From Apium graveolens (lineage: Eukaryota > Streptophyta > Magnoliopsida > Apiales > Apiaceae): a stretch of 64,000 nt of DNA. Both the position numbers and the translations under genes were made by a program. The DNA lies in NCBI RefSeq assembly GCF_009905375.1, contig NC_133652.1:121355797-121419796 (forward strand). The letters are read 5' to 3'. Position 1 is the stretch's first letter. Each line of letters begins with the position of its first letter. Of this stretch, positions 21,416 through 35,618 are shown one piece after another. The notes under the pieces were generated by a model, which searched no databases, was not told the DNA's origin, and saw nothing but the letters and a program-made list of their open reading frames with translations.

Positions 21416-24400
21416 TGTAACACCCCCAAATCCGGGGTCGGGGATCCGGGTTGTCACGAGTTTCATTTCTCTTAATAACACCCAATCTTAATAAATAATC
21501 AACTACTCTGTACTGTGACCCCACAATAAACACACACACCACAAGTTATAGTCTCAGAGATGAATATCCAAAAATAATCACAAGTCGTTTTATTCCACAA
21601 TTATATGCCAATACACCTTAAACGGGTTTCTGAATAAATTTACATTTCTTTGCCATTATTACAATTCATAAATATACATAAATCTGGTACATCAAAAGTT
21701 GAAAGCCTAGCCTATTGGTAGCTCCTACCTCAGCTACGGCGGCATCAACGCCTATAGGAAACTGCGGAACGTTTCCTATCCGCTCGCGAATCGGGAGCTT
21801 GGTCCTGTTCATCTTTTCTATCTGTTGTTGTGTGATGAAAGAAGAAAGCAAGGGTGAGCAGCAAGCCCACCAAAATAATATGTATAATGATTAACAATAT
21901 ATGAGCCTTCTCATAGTACTCATGAAAGTCTTGGTCAAAAGAAATGAACCAAGTTTGATATCTTAATGCGATGAAGTCGCAAAATATTCAGTATATATAC
22001 ATATATACTTTTCAAAATCTTGGAAGTCCTCTTCCATGCATAATATACACAGAGTTCCAGTGTATAACTGTATAAAAATATCGTTGCAAGGTGATCTCAT
22101 ATATCTAACCTTGTCTCAACATTTTTCTGAAAATCTTTGTCATGCATAAGATAATCATTTACTAGAGATAAGTTTAAAAGATGAAGTTACAAGATACTCC
22201 AATATACTTATATTTTTTCCAAATACTACTTGAACTACCACCGTTCAAGTTATAATTAGTTTCAAAAGTTCATCACGTAGATGAGACTACAAGACCAGAT
22301 TTGAATAGATTAAGTCTTTAAAATATCATCAAAATAAAATGAAGTTACGAGATACTTCATTTGATGCAAACATCATTTTGAAAACTTGACCCTGCCAACA
22401 CTCAACAATCGCCCAACCGTAGCCTTTCTATCGAAGTGCTCTGGGTAGTGTTGCAGAAATATCCAATTGGATGATGAACTCATTACGGGAGTTTGCCGCG
22501 CCAGGAAGACCACTTACGATGATCAGTCGTAGTTGTGCAACCCCACCATTTTCTACATGTAGAGGAGAACCTGTCGGATTTACTTGTCAACCGAACACTG
22601 AACTCCTAAGGAATGGACCGCCTTAGCGGAACTTCCAGGCCATTTGGGCCAATATAATAAGGCTGGGCCGGCGCCACTCGACCACTTACACCACTCCTAG
22701 TTCAGATGAAATCCATGACTCTGAAACGTAAAGCTCGTTCCCCCTTTCCCCAAGTGGAAACTTGTTGATACGGCTCCACCAAGAAGTCGTATCTAGTTGG
22801 AAAGGAGAACTCACCGATATTTCCCAGGCGATGCCTGTTAATGGATTAACTTGTTCCAAGAATTTTACTTCCCGAATGTTGGGTAAGTAATCGATTCATT
22901 TAACAAAACAGCAACCTTGTTGCGAATATAAAACACACCACAGAGCCGGATCCCTCAGGTTTTGAGCGAGTATTTAAATCCCCTTCGAAAGGAGGATCTT
23001 AAATATAAAAATGAGTTTTGGGATCCACTCTAATTTTAAAAAAATCATTTTGAAGACTCGCAAAACAAATCAGTCCCAATATATTAGAAAATATCTGAAT
23101 ATTATTATTTAAATAATATTTCCATAAAGAATAATCTTTATAAAAATAATTGAAGTAGAAATTTTGAAACTTATACTTGAAATGAATATTAAATATCCAA
23201 AGATATACCTATAAGAAAGTACTATCTTTATTTGAATAATCAAAAGTGAGTTTGATTATCGACACCTTATTCTTTAATAAAATAAAGAATATATCTCAGC
23301 AAATAATCGGAGTCATAGATCCTCAAATGAATATTCAAATAATATTCAATAAATAAAATAAGCTGAGTCATAAGCCCTCGAATGAATATTTGAAATAATA
23401 TTCATTAAATAATAAGCTGAGTCATAAGCCCTCGAATGAATATTCGAAATAATATTCATTAAATAAAATAAAGGAGTCATACATCCTCAAATGAATATCC
23501 AGGTAATATTCAATAAATAATATAAAGGAGTCATAAGTCCTCGAATGAATATTCAAGATAATATTCATTAATAAAATAAAGTTATCGAATAAACCTTATT
23601 CGATTAATAGTTTTGAAAACTATAACCATATATATATATATTAATATATATATATATATATATATAAAATCTACTCGGGATCCTCGACTCCCGGTTTTAG
23701 AAAATGTTTTCACCTTTGGGTCCCTATACTAAGGGTATATGCAAATTACCGCTATTCTCTAGCATAGGTATTATCAACTGAACCAACAGATATATATGGC
23801 AAGAATTCGAAACAGGCATGCATATATATACCATATCAGCATGCTTCAATATATCGCAAAATTTGCTAATTTACCAACATGCATCTATCACAAGATAATG
23901 CATATACATATGTATACATCACAACAACAGTTATAACGGGTAGAAAACTTGCCTGAGTGCTCCCGGATAGACTTAAGCTTAGAGTGGGTCCGATAACCTA
24001 TGAACAACAACATAAGTCAGAATTAAACCCCGATCGCTTAAGAAACTAGACTTTAACCATTTAGAGTCCTAACGTTCGCTTTCGCGCTTAACGATTCGCT
24101 TAAGTTGCTCGAGTACCCTCGGCTCCACCATTTTTAATAAATTAACCATTAAGGGTTTTAAGGCGATTCTTTCGCGAGTGTCTTACCAACTTCCTAACAC
24201 ACTTTACATAAATGTTCCATACACCAATTAGTCCTTTAAGGTCTTTAACCAAGGTTCCAAAGTAAGGCGAGGGGAAATGTTTCATTCGCGAAACGCCGTT
24301 ACTTAAAACGGTCGTTTCTCCTAAACCGTATATCGGAATCAAACAAACTACATATCAAAACGAAGCTCGTAACATGAACTACCTAAACATGGCAATGGTA

Positions 24401-25727
24401 AAAATCTAGCAGTGGGTTCTCGGGTCCTAATGTTAGGAACAAAAGCAGTCTAAAGTAAATCGGACATTACGACGGCTATGTTTACGCGATTTCCCAAATT
24501 TAAACCAATTCAAACAACCAGAATTTCAACTCCAATTCACAACCCAATCAAACCTCCATCTAAACTACATTACAACAGCCCTAAATCAACTCATTATAAT
24601 CAATTTACTTAATCCCAAAACTTGAATTTAAACTATACTACATTCTTTAACCAACTCTTAAGATTTCAACAAATCAACCACCACCATTCCAACCCAAACT
24701 CTTAAACAAACAAGTTTCAAGCTACTCTTTACCCTCAAAACCATAATCAACCTAATATACAAATTAAAGCTAGGGTTTGGAGATGATATACCTTCCTTGA
24801 AGTGGTGGGAGTAGCTATGAAGCCTTAAGAAGCCTTGAGGAGTCTTAGGAATGCTTGGATCTTAAAGGAAAAGTAAGAAAATCAAGTTAAAAACTTTGAA
24901 ATCACTATTCATTGTCTTCTTCATTGATTTATTGGAGAAGATTGAGAATGAATTAGAGGCCTAAACTCATAAGGTAGCCATAACTATGCATAAGGAAGAC
25001 TAGAGAATTAACTCACCAATTTAGGAAGCTTGGATCTTGGATTTTTGAAATTCTTCTCTTTGAAAACAAGAAAAGCCGAGAGCAAAGGCTTGAAGAAGAT
25101 GAAATGATTTTTGTGTTTTGCTTTTGGTTGGTTGTTTTTGTTTAGATTTTAGTTAATTACTTTATTAACCTTGCAAATTGTGTGGTTAATAGCCAACCAC
25201 ACCTCCTTCCCTCCTATATCATGCTTATGTCATCATGTGGTGTCATCCTTCCCTCTTTGTCCTCTTCCCATTGGTTGGATGACATCATCCCCTCTAATCT
25301 CTTTGATTAACTTCCTAATTGTTTGCCTAATGACCGCTGATCTGTTATACGGTTCGCTTAACTTTCGTTTTCGTTTATCGTTTGAGGGATCATACCCGGG
25401 ATCTTATTACTTAGGTTCCCTTAACCTTTCTCAATATATTATATTCCTTTTATGATCCTCTCTTATAATTCTTTAATTTAAATCCTTCTTATCTTGTTAC
25501 CTTATACTCAATTCTTTTCGTATCTAGTGGATTTTCGGGAAAAATCAAAGTGTTCGGAATTGGATTCTGACGATCTTTACATACACTTATATACCATATA
25601 TAGTACTAATAAATCTCAGAATATCCATAACAGAACCCCTACATAGTGTGGCATGAAAAGTTTTATCATTCAACAAAAACACTATTCATAAGGGTTTCAA
25701 AATTTTCCAAAAATTGGGGTTATTATA
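21416..25727 (-). repeat. 3' LTR of E2 (~4.3 kb)
   Basis: Matches the LTR at 31290-35618 with scattered differences, among them a block of about 40 bases present near 32938-32978 and absent here, and the inner terminus ATTATA instead of ATTACA. Contains 55-bp repeats at about 23295-23580 and a long AT microsatellite at about 23625-23665. The short frame at 25171-25455 runs antisense to the element and recurs in all four LTR copies of the family; I see no motif in it. Confidence 0.92.
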
Positions 25728-25740
25728 GTCTCCCCTCCTT
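25728..25740 (-). other. polypurine tract of E2
   Basis: On the minus strand AAGGAGGGGAGAC abuts the LTR; identical to the tract of E1 at 46841-46853. Confidence 0.85.
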
Positions 25741-25744
25741 AAAA

Positions 25745-27200
25745 GGATTCCGTCCCGGAATCAGATAGAAAATGAATAGGGATACTCTCTTAGCATTGCA
25801 CTTTCTAACTCTCGAGTAAATTTTCCCACATTGTGGTCCTACCACCAAACTCTGCCTAGTTTGATAATCCTTCTCCTAAGCACTTATTCCTTTTCACTCT
25901 ATAACCCTTCCTGGTTGCTCCATATAGGTTACGTCGGGTTGCATATCTATGCGCTCATATGCCCCTATTTATCTGGCATCTGAATTACACTTCCTTAACA
26001 TTGATACGTGAAACACGTTACGACCTGCTACATGTTCGGGGTTAGGGCTAGCTCATATGTTATCCTCCCAATACGTCTTAATATATCCAAGGGTCCAACA
26101 ATTCGTGGACTTAGCTTTCATTTCTTTCCGAACCTCATCCTTCATTTCCAAGGGAATACCTATAACAACACTAGGTCCCCTACTTCCTATTCCTTGTCCT
26201 TTCGTGTCAAATCAACATGCTTCTTATGTCCATCTTGGGCTACTACCAGCCGTCCTCCGATTAGGTCTATTATATCCTTGGTCCTTTGGACTACTGCGGG
26301 TCCGAGCATTTTGCGCTCTACAACTTCATCCTAACATAAGGGGAATCGACATTGTCTTCCCTCAAAAATCTCATATGGCGATATCTCAATACTGACATAT
26401 GATCTATTGTCGTGAGAAAACTCAATCCGCGTTATGTGATCATTCCAATTTCTTGCAAGTCTATTGCACAGACTTTCATTATAGCTTTTAGCATTAGAGC
26501 TTTTACTTCTCAATACCCATTCTTTTCCAGTTCGTAATCGCTACTACCTTTCGTTCCTAATATTATACTGGTTATACTTTTGCTCGTTAGCGTTCTATAA
26601 CCTTTTAATAACCACGTCAACCTTAGTATCACGAATGTGTTTCCATTCCGAATACTACCACAACTTTATTACTCCTTTTTCAGCTGTTTCTATTTCCCAA
26701 AGTTTGATCAATCATATAAAAGTAAAAGAATTCATTGAGAGATCACTATGATCATGAACACTTGTTATATCGCATAGTTAGTACAGAAGGTGGCCAGCCT
26801 TTAGTACTTGACAAGCAATTAAACAATAGCTGGTATCCTACTCGGCTTCTATCACACAGATAGATAGTCATTCGGCAATACCTCCCCTTCTGGAAGGGTT
26901 GTTCTTCTCAGTTTATATGAAATGAAAAGAAGAAAAAAGAACGAACTGAAGAGAATTGTATATACGTAAAAAAAAATTTATTGCCATAAAATATCTGGCT
27001 TGGAATCTACCTCTGAACTATAGAGGTCTGTCATAGGAGAATAAAACATATATGTATTTATATCAACATCAAGTATTATAGCATCGTATTTCACATGCCT
27101 AAATATTTGCTATTCCGTCCATCATTCTATGGACCCAGGCTCTTCCTCGAGCTTATACACAATCACCCTTGAAACTCCCTCGATATCGAAAATCGAATCT
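25745..27200 (-). pseudogene. integrase remnant of E2
   Basis: Minus-strand homology to the end of gypsy integrase: WNDHITRIEFSHDNRSYVSI, then SPYEIFEGRQCRFPLC at 26331-26513, equivalent to the GSWDxHLxLxEFxYNNSYHxSI and PYEALYGRKCRSP blocks of G1. Downstream (26500 to 25760) the GPY/F-type module and the terminal segment are present in several frames. A weak match to the core near the second Asp lies around 27150-27200, separated by about 600 bases without integrase similarity. Many stops and shifts; not functional. Confidence 0.7.
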
Positions 27201-29640
27201 GGGATCTCATTCTAGACATCATCGTTACTAGAATTCTATGCTTGCACCGCAACCTTCCTCGTATAATAATACGACTCTCTATTGATAAGAAAGAATAAAT
27301 ATTTAATAGGTAGATACTCTACTTAATTAGTCTATCAATGATAACTTATACACTACCACGACCCGATTAGTGGTACTCAATCTCAACACCCATTCCAATA
27401 CAACTCTCACGGTTGTAATCAGCTCATTACTCGCAGAATCATTACTGCATTACTATGGTCCACCACTGACCTACTGTCGTCATTCACTTTCCATGAAATC
27501 TTAATATCTAACCATACGGAGTCCATACATGTCGTATCAAATCCTTCTAAGGAGGTAACATAATCACCATTCATGATTTATGAAGAACACACCTGATCCT
27601 GACATACATACATGACATGAAGTAGATAAAATTGCAGAAGAGTTTCAATCAAAGCAACGATAGCAGGTTAATACCATTCTTAATCATACGCCCTAAATAG
27701 AAGACTTAACTCAAGGGTTCATCTAGTCCTTTTTGAAACATGGTCCTGGCTTATCTCAAGATAGTATCTTCTGAGATAGATAGCCCGCTCATGGCGATTA
27801 CACGAATTAAACCTTTATCAACTACTATTACGGTTGGATATTGCACAGTCATCAGAAGGAATGTCAATCTCCCAACCATAATACAACCTGCATAGCTTTA
27901 ACCATCATCACTGTATTCTTCTGGCACAAGCGCTGATAATTATCCTTTTACCTTTAAAGTGTCGGACGCCTCTTTGGCCTTTCCTGATAGTAAAATTTCC
28001 TTACAGTCAATGTCATTTTAACCACCTCCAAATAAATTTTCTACCTCATTTCAATCACTGCTTATGTGAAGATGTTTTCCTTAAAATCTGGTGAGTAAAA
28101 AAAATATCACCATTTTTCCATAAGTTCTTGCCTCAGTCTTTAGAGGTTAATCACTGTCATGACTGACTCTCAATCATAATTAGAACATCTTTTATCTTAA
28201 GTCCTAATTGCCCTGAACAATTTCGACCATTACTGGTTCGATCCATACCTTCTCGTGGTTTAACACGTGCCTCACTTGGCATCATTATAATTACGTCATA
28301 TTTCCTTTATCAACATTTCTATTCTTGAGAATTTTGAATTTTACCTTTCTCCTTGTAAAACCTCTAAGGTTATCCTTGAATCGTTCCTCCTGTATTCCCT
28401 AGATACAGGGCATATCAAAATACCATTTATTTATACCAGAATCATTGTCTATATATTTCTGAAAAATTTCTCCACTGATTCTTAAAGGTTAATATTACCT
28501 TAATCCTTTCCAGTTCATACTGTCAAAACTCATACTATACCTATTAAGGGTGAAATGCCAACCTTTAGGCATTCCCCTAGGATTCGTTTTAAGTTACCGA
28601 TGTTCTATCCTTAATTCCACCTTTAAAAAGGTACATGCATCCTTTCATGGATAAATCAAGTCATATATCCCTGATAAGGGTGTCTTATTCCATCATTCCC
28701 ACCTCGATAGTATATGTCTAATTTCACAATAACATCTGTATTCAAAATGGGGTCAATCAATATGGCCTCCAAAAGATAACAACGATTATCCGCTTTTCTT
28801 GCCTAATTTGGTAACGATAACAAAGATGTTCTGGAAGATATTGGCCGTGTTCAACGCGAACTTCTTCTTAATAATTCCTTATTTACTTTTGTTGTTTATC
28901 TCAACAGTCACCTCAATGTTGGGATATCTTTCATACATGGCGTCTCCCTTTCTGGGTATCAAGCCACCGGTCTTACACTTCACATTCTTGAAGGTCACTT
29001 CCTTCATCCAATTTTTCCTAATTTCTTACTTTCTTGTCTCCTCAGTCTATCCTTGTCTCATTATTTATCCTTCGAACTATCTCAAGGTTTCCTCGAATCC
29101 TCCCAACTTACAGGGGATAAAATATATGTATCTCTTATACCCTCAACCATCAATTTTAACTCATGGTGAATCACCCTCATCCTGACGAATGCATACTTTT
29201 CTATTTCTATTGCTACGAGTCTTTAGGGTTTCCTCATACCCAACTCCCTTATCATACCTCAAACTCTATTGCCTTTATATTCCTTTCCACTTCAGTTTCT
29301 TTTTTATTTTCCTTTCTCTTATCCTTATTTCATGAACCAACACAACATAAGTATTGATTTCAAACATCCCGTCATTCTGGATTCGTGTCCTCAGAACGAA
29401 TCTTGACAACTTTTACAACTTAGATTCATAATTCATCATACTTATCCGCTTTTGTTCTAGCTCCAAAGCTTTTACACTATCTCCTTATCTTTGGGAATTA
29501 CTTTCCCAAAAACAATTGACTGAACTTAAATCAGTTTATTATAATCTCTTGCTTCGTGCCTTCCTTGGCCTTTCACCAGTGGGTGGTCTCTCTCTTAGGA
29601 GGGTAAGTGACAAAAACAGTCTTTTGTGATTCGTCAATCA
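27201..29640 (-). other. E2 interior, degenerate or non-coding
   Basis: Collinear with 43260-45230 of E1 in the opposite orientation. The part nearest gag contains decayed gag C-terminal similarity; the rest gives no reverse transcriptase, RNase H or protease motif that I can recognise in any frame. An antisense frame at 28799-29185 recurs in E1 but looks accidental. Confidence 0.55.
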
Positions 29641-29649
29641 TTCAGAATC

Positions 29650-29815
29650 TCAAATGATTCCTCTATTTCCTTTATCCAGGCTCTTGCCTCGACTAGGTCA
29701 ACCTGTTCCTTGGAACTCTGAGAGCTTAGAGACTTAAAGGTCGTGAAAGAATTTCCTACCGCATTGTTTCCTCAAGGTGGTGGTTGGGGATAATAGTCTA
29801 AGTTCTGTCTAGACA
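29650..29815 (-). pseudogene. gag fragment of E2
   Basis: The minus strand matches the E1 gag start at 42761-42949 (block LSRQNLDYYPQPPP, then the VEARAWLKEI block of gypsy gag). It lies downstream of the RNase H fragment in the element's direction, which is out of the usual order. Confidence 0.7.
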
Positions 29816-29999
29816 GGTCCATAAATTTCCGTATAGGAGTACCGTCTCGGGTCTCCTTTCCTTACTCGACTTTCTGTTTCCTTAGTATGAAATGTTTCAA
29901 CCTTCTCCCATAATCGGGGTTATCTTATACATTAAAAACCTTGCTTTCCACTTTATTATGATATGGGTTCTTTCTTTCTTGATGGCAACCTCCCTGACT

Positions 30000-30890
30000 A
30001 TCACATTCAGGGTTTGCCCTAAATCTTATTCCTCAAACTATGGCTCTCATCTAAGTTCTCATCCTTAAGCTCTTGAACTTTTGGAACCCAATTTCTGTAG
30101 GAACACCTCACTATCCCCTTATCATCTTTCTCGGTATGGATCTCTTCTCCAGTCATTGACTCTCTGCCTTCATTCATCACTTTTTCTGGCACAATATGTT
30201 CTTTTCTAAAAATTCGGTCTGTATTGCAATCTCAAACAGCTTTTCGGTACCGGCTCCGGTTACCTTCACTTCTATTTCCATTTTCTCAAAATCTCTTATA
30301 AACTCTTCCAAAGACATTATTATCTTGAGTCTCTCCTTTTTACTAAGGGCATCAGCCACCACATTGGCTTTCCCTGAATGATAAAGAATCTCCCAATCAT
30401 AATTCTTGATTAGCTCTAACCACCTCATTTGGCGCATGTTGAGCTCTTTATGCATGAAAATGTACTAGAGCTCCTATGATTTGTGTAAATCTTGCACTTC
30501 TCTCCGTACAAGTAGTGCCTCTAATCTTTAGGGCAAAACTATTGCCACGAGCCCAAGCTCATGGGTGGGGATATTGAATTTTATATTCCCTTAATTGTCT
30601 TGACGCGTACGCAATTACCTTGATGTGCTGTATGAGAAGCACCCTAATTCCTTATGCAAAGCGTCACTACACTTCACAAAATCTCATTTTCCATCCGGCA
30701 ATGCCAACATAGGGAACGTCACCAACCTTTGCTTCGGTTCTTAAAAGTTGTTCTCGCATTTCTCTGTCCATTCGAACTTCTCAGTCTTACGAGTAAGCCG
30801 CGTTAAAGGGGCTACTATCTTTACAAACTTGAACGAACCTCTGGTAGTGACCGGCCAATCCTACCTCTGGTAGTCGACCTAACCATGGTC
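30000..30890 (-). pseudogene. displaced RT end-RNase H-linker fragment in E2
   Basis: The minus strand first gives the RT/RNase H junction (a match to GYYRRFIQ and APLTRLTRKTEKFEWTEKCE, broken by stops), then IAYASRQLREY, KELNMRQMRWLELIKNYDWE and the diagnostic GKANVVADALSKKERLKI, and the start of the integrase linker (KDDKGIVRCSYRNWVPKVQE). It joins at about 30005 to sequence that in E1 lies just before gag. In a normal element this piece lies after gag and protease, so it was moved here by recombination or template switching. Confidence 0.75.
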
Positions 30891-30894
30891 ATCA

Positions 30895-31125
30895 ATTCAT
30901 CAGTGGTCCTTTATTCATTCTTGTCAGGATCCTCCATGGGATCCTCCTCAGCAACTATCCCTTCTAGGACAACATCCTCAATCGCTACATCATCCGGTCC
31001 TGCGTTAGGACGCTCTATCGGATCCACAATCCGATCTCCAATTAGTAATAAAACATAATCGCGTTGTTACTCCTCAACCTCAGGGTTCGGTGTCCCGCTA
31101 CCATATACGATAACGAACTACGCTT
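30895..31125 (-). pseudogene. leader ORF fragment of E2
   Basis: The minus strand matches the first part of the E1 leader ORF: GSGTPNPEVEE, then VDPIERPNAGPDD, AEEDPMEDPDKNE. It has stops and is cut at about 30890 by the displaced RNase H fragment, so the proline-rich and helical parts are missing. Confidence 0.75.
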
Positions 31126-31273
31126 CTATCACGATATTTATAAGGGTTCCCATAAGGGTTTTAACTGTCAGTACTACATTAGGTAGTCCGACTATGAACT
31201 TGGCAAGAGTTCTTATTATCTTAGTGAACTTATTATCTTAACGTCACATCATCTCTGAGGTTTATAACGCTTA

Positions 31274-31285
31274 GCTCTGATACCA
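31274..31285 (-). other. primer-binding site of E2
   Basis: GCTCTGATACCA on the plus strand, i.e. TGGTATCAGAGC on the element strand, four bases from the LTR. Confidence 0.9.
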
Positions 31286-31289
31286 CTTC

Positions 31290-34200
31290 TGTAACACCCC
31301 CAAATCCGGGGTCGGGGATCCGGGTTGTCACGAGATCCATTTCCCTTAATAACACCCAATCTTAATAAATAATCAACTACTTTGTACTGTGACCCCACAA
31401 TAAACACACACACCACAAGTTATAGTCTCAGAGATGAATATCCAAAAATAATCACAAGTCATTTTATTCCACAATTATATGCCAATACACCTTAAACGGG
31501 TTTCCGAATAAATTTACATTTCTTTGCCATTATTACAATTCATAAATATACATAAATCTGGTACATCAAAAGTTGAAATCCTAGCCTATTGGTAGCTCCT
31601 ACCTCAGCTACGGCGGCATCAAAGCCTATAGGAAACTGCGGAACGTTTCCTATCCGCTCGCGAATCGGGAGCTTGGTCCTGTTCATCTTTTCTATCTGTT
31701 GTTGTGTGATGAAAGAAGAAAGCAAGGGTGAGCAGCAAGCCCACCAAAATAATATGTATAATGATTAACAATATATGAGCCTTCTCATAGTACTCATGAA
31801 AGTCTTGGTCAAAAGAAATGAACCAAGTTTGATATCTTAATGCGATGAAGTCGCAATATTCAGTATATATACATATATACTTTTGAAAATCTTGGAAGTC
31901 CTCTTCCATGCATAATATACACAGAGTTCCAGTGTATAACTGTATAAAAATATCGTTGCAAGGTGATCTCATATATCTAACCTTGTCTCAACGTTTTTCT
32001 GAAAATCTTTGTCATGCATAAGATAATCATTTACTAGATATAAGTTTAAAAGATGAAGTTACAAGATACTCCAATATACTTATATTTTTTCCAAATACTA
32101 CTTGAACTACCACCGTTCAAGTTATAATTAGTTTCAAAAGTTCATCACGTAGATGAGACTACAAGACCAGATTTGAATAGATTAAATCTTTAAAATATCA
32201 TCAAAATAAAATGAAGTTACGAGATACTTCATTTGATGCAAACATCATTTTGAAAACTTGACCCTGCCAACACTCAACAATCGCCCAACCGTAGCCTTTC
32301 TATCGAAGTGCTCTGGGTAGTGTTGCAGAAATATCCAATTGGATGATGAACTCATTACGGGAGTTTGCCGCGCCAGGAAGACCACTTACGATGATCAGTC
32401 GTAGTTGTGCAACCCCACCATTTTCTACATGTAGAGGAGAACCTGTCGGATTTACTTGTCAACCGAACACTGAACTCCTAAGGAATGGACCGCCTTAGCG
32501 GAACTTCCAGGCCATTTGGGCCAATATAATAAGGCTGGGCCGGCGCCACTCGACCACTTACGCCACTCCTAGTTCAGATGAAATCCATGACTCTGAAACG
32601 TAAAGCTCGTTCCCCCTTTCCCCAAGTGGAAACTTGTTGATATGGCTCCACCAAGAAGTCGTATCTAGTTGGAAAGGAGAACTCACCGATATTTCCCAGG
32701 CGATGCCTGTTAATGGATTAACTTGTTCCAAGAATTTTACTTCCCGAGTGTTGGGTAAGTAATCGATTCATTTAACAAAACAGCAACCTTGTTGCGAATA
32801 TAAAACACACCACAGAGCCGGATCCCTCAGGTTTTGAGCGAGTATTTAAATCCCCTTCGAAAGGAGGATCTTAAATATAAAAATGAATTTTGGGATCCGC
32901 TCTAATTTTTAAAAAATCATTTTGAAGACTCGCAAAACATTTTTAAGAATGTTTGGAGTGATGCTAATTTAACAAAATAAATCAGTCCCAATATATTAGA
33001 AAATATCTGAATATTATTATTTAAATAATATTTCCATAAAGAATAATCTTTATAAAAATAATTGAAGTAGAAGTTTTGAAACTTATACTTGAAATGAATA
33101 TTAAATATCCAAAGATATACCTATACGAAAGTACTATCTTTATTTGAATAATCAAAAGTGAGTTTGATTATCGACACCTTATTCTTTAATAAAATAAAGA
33201 ATATATCTCAGCAAATAATCGGAGTCATAGATCCTCAAATGAATATTCAATAAATAAAATAAGCTGAGTCATAAGCCCTCGAATGAATATTCGAAATAAT
33301 ATTCATTAAATAATAAGCTGAGTCATAAGCCCTCGAATGAATATTCGAAATAATATTCATTAAATAAAATAAAGGAGTCATACATCCTCAAATGAATATC
33401 CAAGTAATATTCAATAAATAATATAAAGGAGTCATAAGTCCTCGAATGAATATTCAAGATAATATTCATTAATAAAATAAAGTTATCAAATAAACCTTAT
33501 TCGATTAATAGTTTTGAAAACTATAACCATATATATATAAATATATATATATATATAAAATCTACTCGGGATCCTCGACTCCCGGTTTTAGAAAATGTTT
33601 TCACCTTTGGGTCCCTATACTAAGGGTATATGCAAATTACCGCTATTCTCTAGCATATGTATTATCAACTGAACCAACAGATATATATGGCAAGAATACA
33701 AAACATGCATGCATATATATACCATATCAGCATGCTTCAATATATCGCAAAATTTGCTAATTAACCAACATGCATCTATCACAAGATAATGTATATACAT
33801 ATGTATACATCACAACAACAGTTATAACGGGTAGAAAACTTGCCTGAGTGCTCCCGGATAGACTTAAGCTTAGAGTGGGTCCGATAACCTATGAACAACA
33901 ACATAAGTCGGAATTAAACCCCGATCGCTTAAGAAACTAGACTTTAACCATTTAGAGTCCTAACGCTCGCTTTCGCGCTTAACGATTCGCTTAAGTTGCT
34001 CGAGTACCCTCGGCTCCACCATTTTTAATAAATTAACCATTAAGGGTTTTAAGGCGATTCTTTCGCGAGTGTCTTACCAACTGCCTAACACACTTTACAT
34101 AAATGTTCCATACTCCAATTAGTCCTTTAAGGTCTTTAACCAAGGTTCCAAAGTAAGGCGAGGGGAAATGTTTCATTCACGAAACGCCGTTACTTAAAAC

Positions 34201-35618
34201 GGTCGTTTCTCCTAAACCGTACATCGGAATCAAACGAACTACATATCAAAACGAAGCTCGTAACATGAACTACCTAAACATGGCAATGGTCAAAATCTAG
34301 CAGGGGGTTCTCGGGTCCTAATGTTAGGAACAAAAGCAGTCTAAAGTAAATCGGACATTACGACGGCTATGTTTACGCGATTTCCCAAATTTAAACCAAT
34401 TCAAACAACCACAATTTCAACTCCAATTCACAACCCAATCAAACCTCCATCTAAACTACATTACAACAGCCCCAAATCAACTCATTATAATCAATTTACT
34501 TAATCCCAAAATTGAATTTAAACTATACTACATTCTTTAACCAACTCTTAAGATTTCAACAAATCAACCACCACCATTCCAACCCAAACTCTTAAACAAA
34601 CAAGTTTCAAGCTACTCTTTACCCTCACAACCATAATCAACCTAATATACAAATTAAAGCTAGGGTTTGGAGATGATATACCTTCCTTGAAGTGGTGGGA
34701 GTAGCTATGAAGCCTTAAGAAGCCTTGAGGAGTCTTAGGAATGCTTGGATCTTAAAGGAAAAGTAAGAAAATCAAGTTAAAAACTTTGAAATCACTATTC
34801 ATTGTCTTCTTCATTGATTTATTGGAGAAGATTGAGAATGAATTAGAGGCTTAAACTCATAAGGTAGCCATAACTATGCATAAGGAAGACTAGAGAATTA
34901 ACTCACCAATTTAGGAAGCTTGGATCTTGGATTTTTGAAATTCTTCTCTTTGAAAACAAGAAAAGCCGAGAGCAAAGGCTTGAAGAAGATGAAATGATTT
35001 TTGTATTTTGCTTTTGGTTGGTTGTTTTTGTTTAGATTTTGGTTAATTACTTTATTAACCTTGCAAATTGTGTGGTTAATAGCCAACCACACCTCCTTCC
35101 CTCCTATGTCATGCTTATGTCATCATGTGGTGTCATCCTTCCCTCTTTGTCCTCTTCCCATTGGTTGGATGACATCATCCCCTCTAATCTCTTTGATTAA
35201 CTTCCTAATTGTTTGCCTAATGACCGCTGATCTGTTATATGGTTCGCTTAACTTTCATTTTCATTTATCGTTTGAGGGATCATACCCGGGATCTTATTAC
35301 TTAGGTTCCCTTAACATTTCTCAATATATTATATTCCTTTTATGATCCTCTCTTATAATCCTTTAATTTAAATCCTTCTTATCTTGTTACCTTATACTCA
35401 ATTCTTTTCGTATCTAGTGGATTTCCGGGAAAAATCAAAGTGTTCGGAATTGGATTCTGACGATCTTTACATACACTTATATACCATATAGAGTACTAAT
35501 AAAATCTCATAATATCCATAACAGAACCCCTACATAGTGTGGCATGAAAAGTTTTCTCATTCAGCAAAAATACTATTCATAAGGGTTTCAAAATTTTCCA
35601 AAAATTGGGGTTATTACA
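31290..35618 (-). repeat. 5' LTR of E2 (~4.3 kb)
   Basis: Partner of 21416-25727 in the same orientation. It has the full terminus ATTACA and repeats the 55-bp array (about 33215-33485) and the AT microsatellite (about 33520-33556). No gene seen. Confidence 0.92.

Larger units (their letters stand above)
21416..35618 (-). mobile_element. gypsy element E2, minus strand, 14.2 kb, degenerate
   Basis: Complete insertion inside Angela LTR2. It runs from TGTAACACCCCC to GGTTATTACA on the plus strand, so the element reads right to left. Flanks are TTCCA (21411-21415) and TTTCA (35619-35623), a five-base target duplication with one changed base; LTR1 shows the uninterrupted site. LTRs are 21416-25727 and 31290-35618, with PBS 31274-31285 and a polypurine tract at 25728-25740 on the minus strand. 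The interior is a gag-pol ruin in an abnormal order. It is the same family as E1. Confidence 0.92.

Noticed and set aside
21666..21851. Small ORF repeated at 31540-31725 in E2 LTRs
   Set aside because: Duplicate only because it lies in both LTRs. On the opposite side the same stretch in E1 (40690-40820) is interrupted, and no domain is seen.
23625..23665. Long AT microsatellite as a replication origin or matrix site
   Set aside because: A plain (TA)n run within LTRs, present in all family copies; nothing else supports a function.
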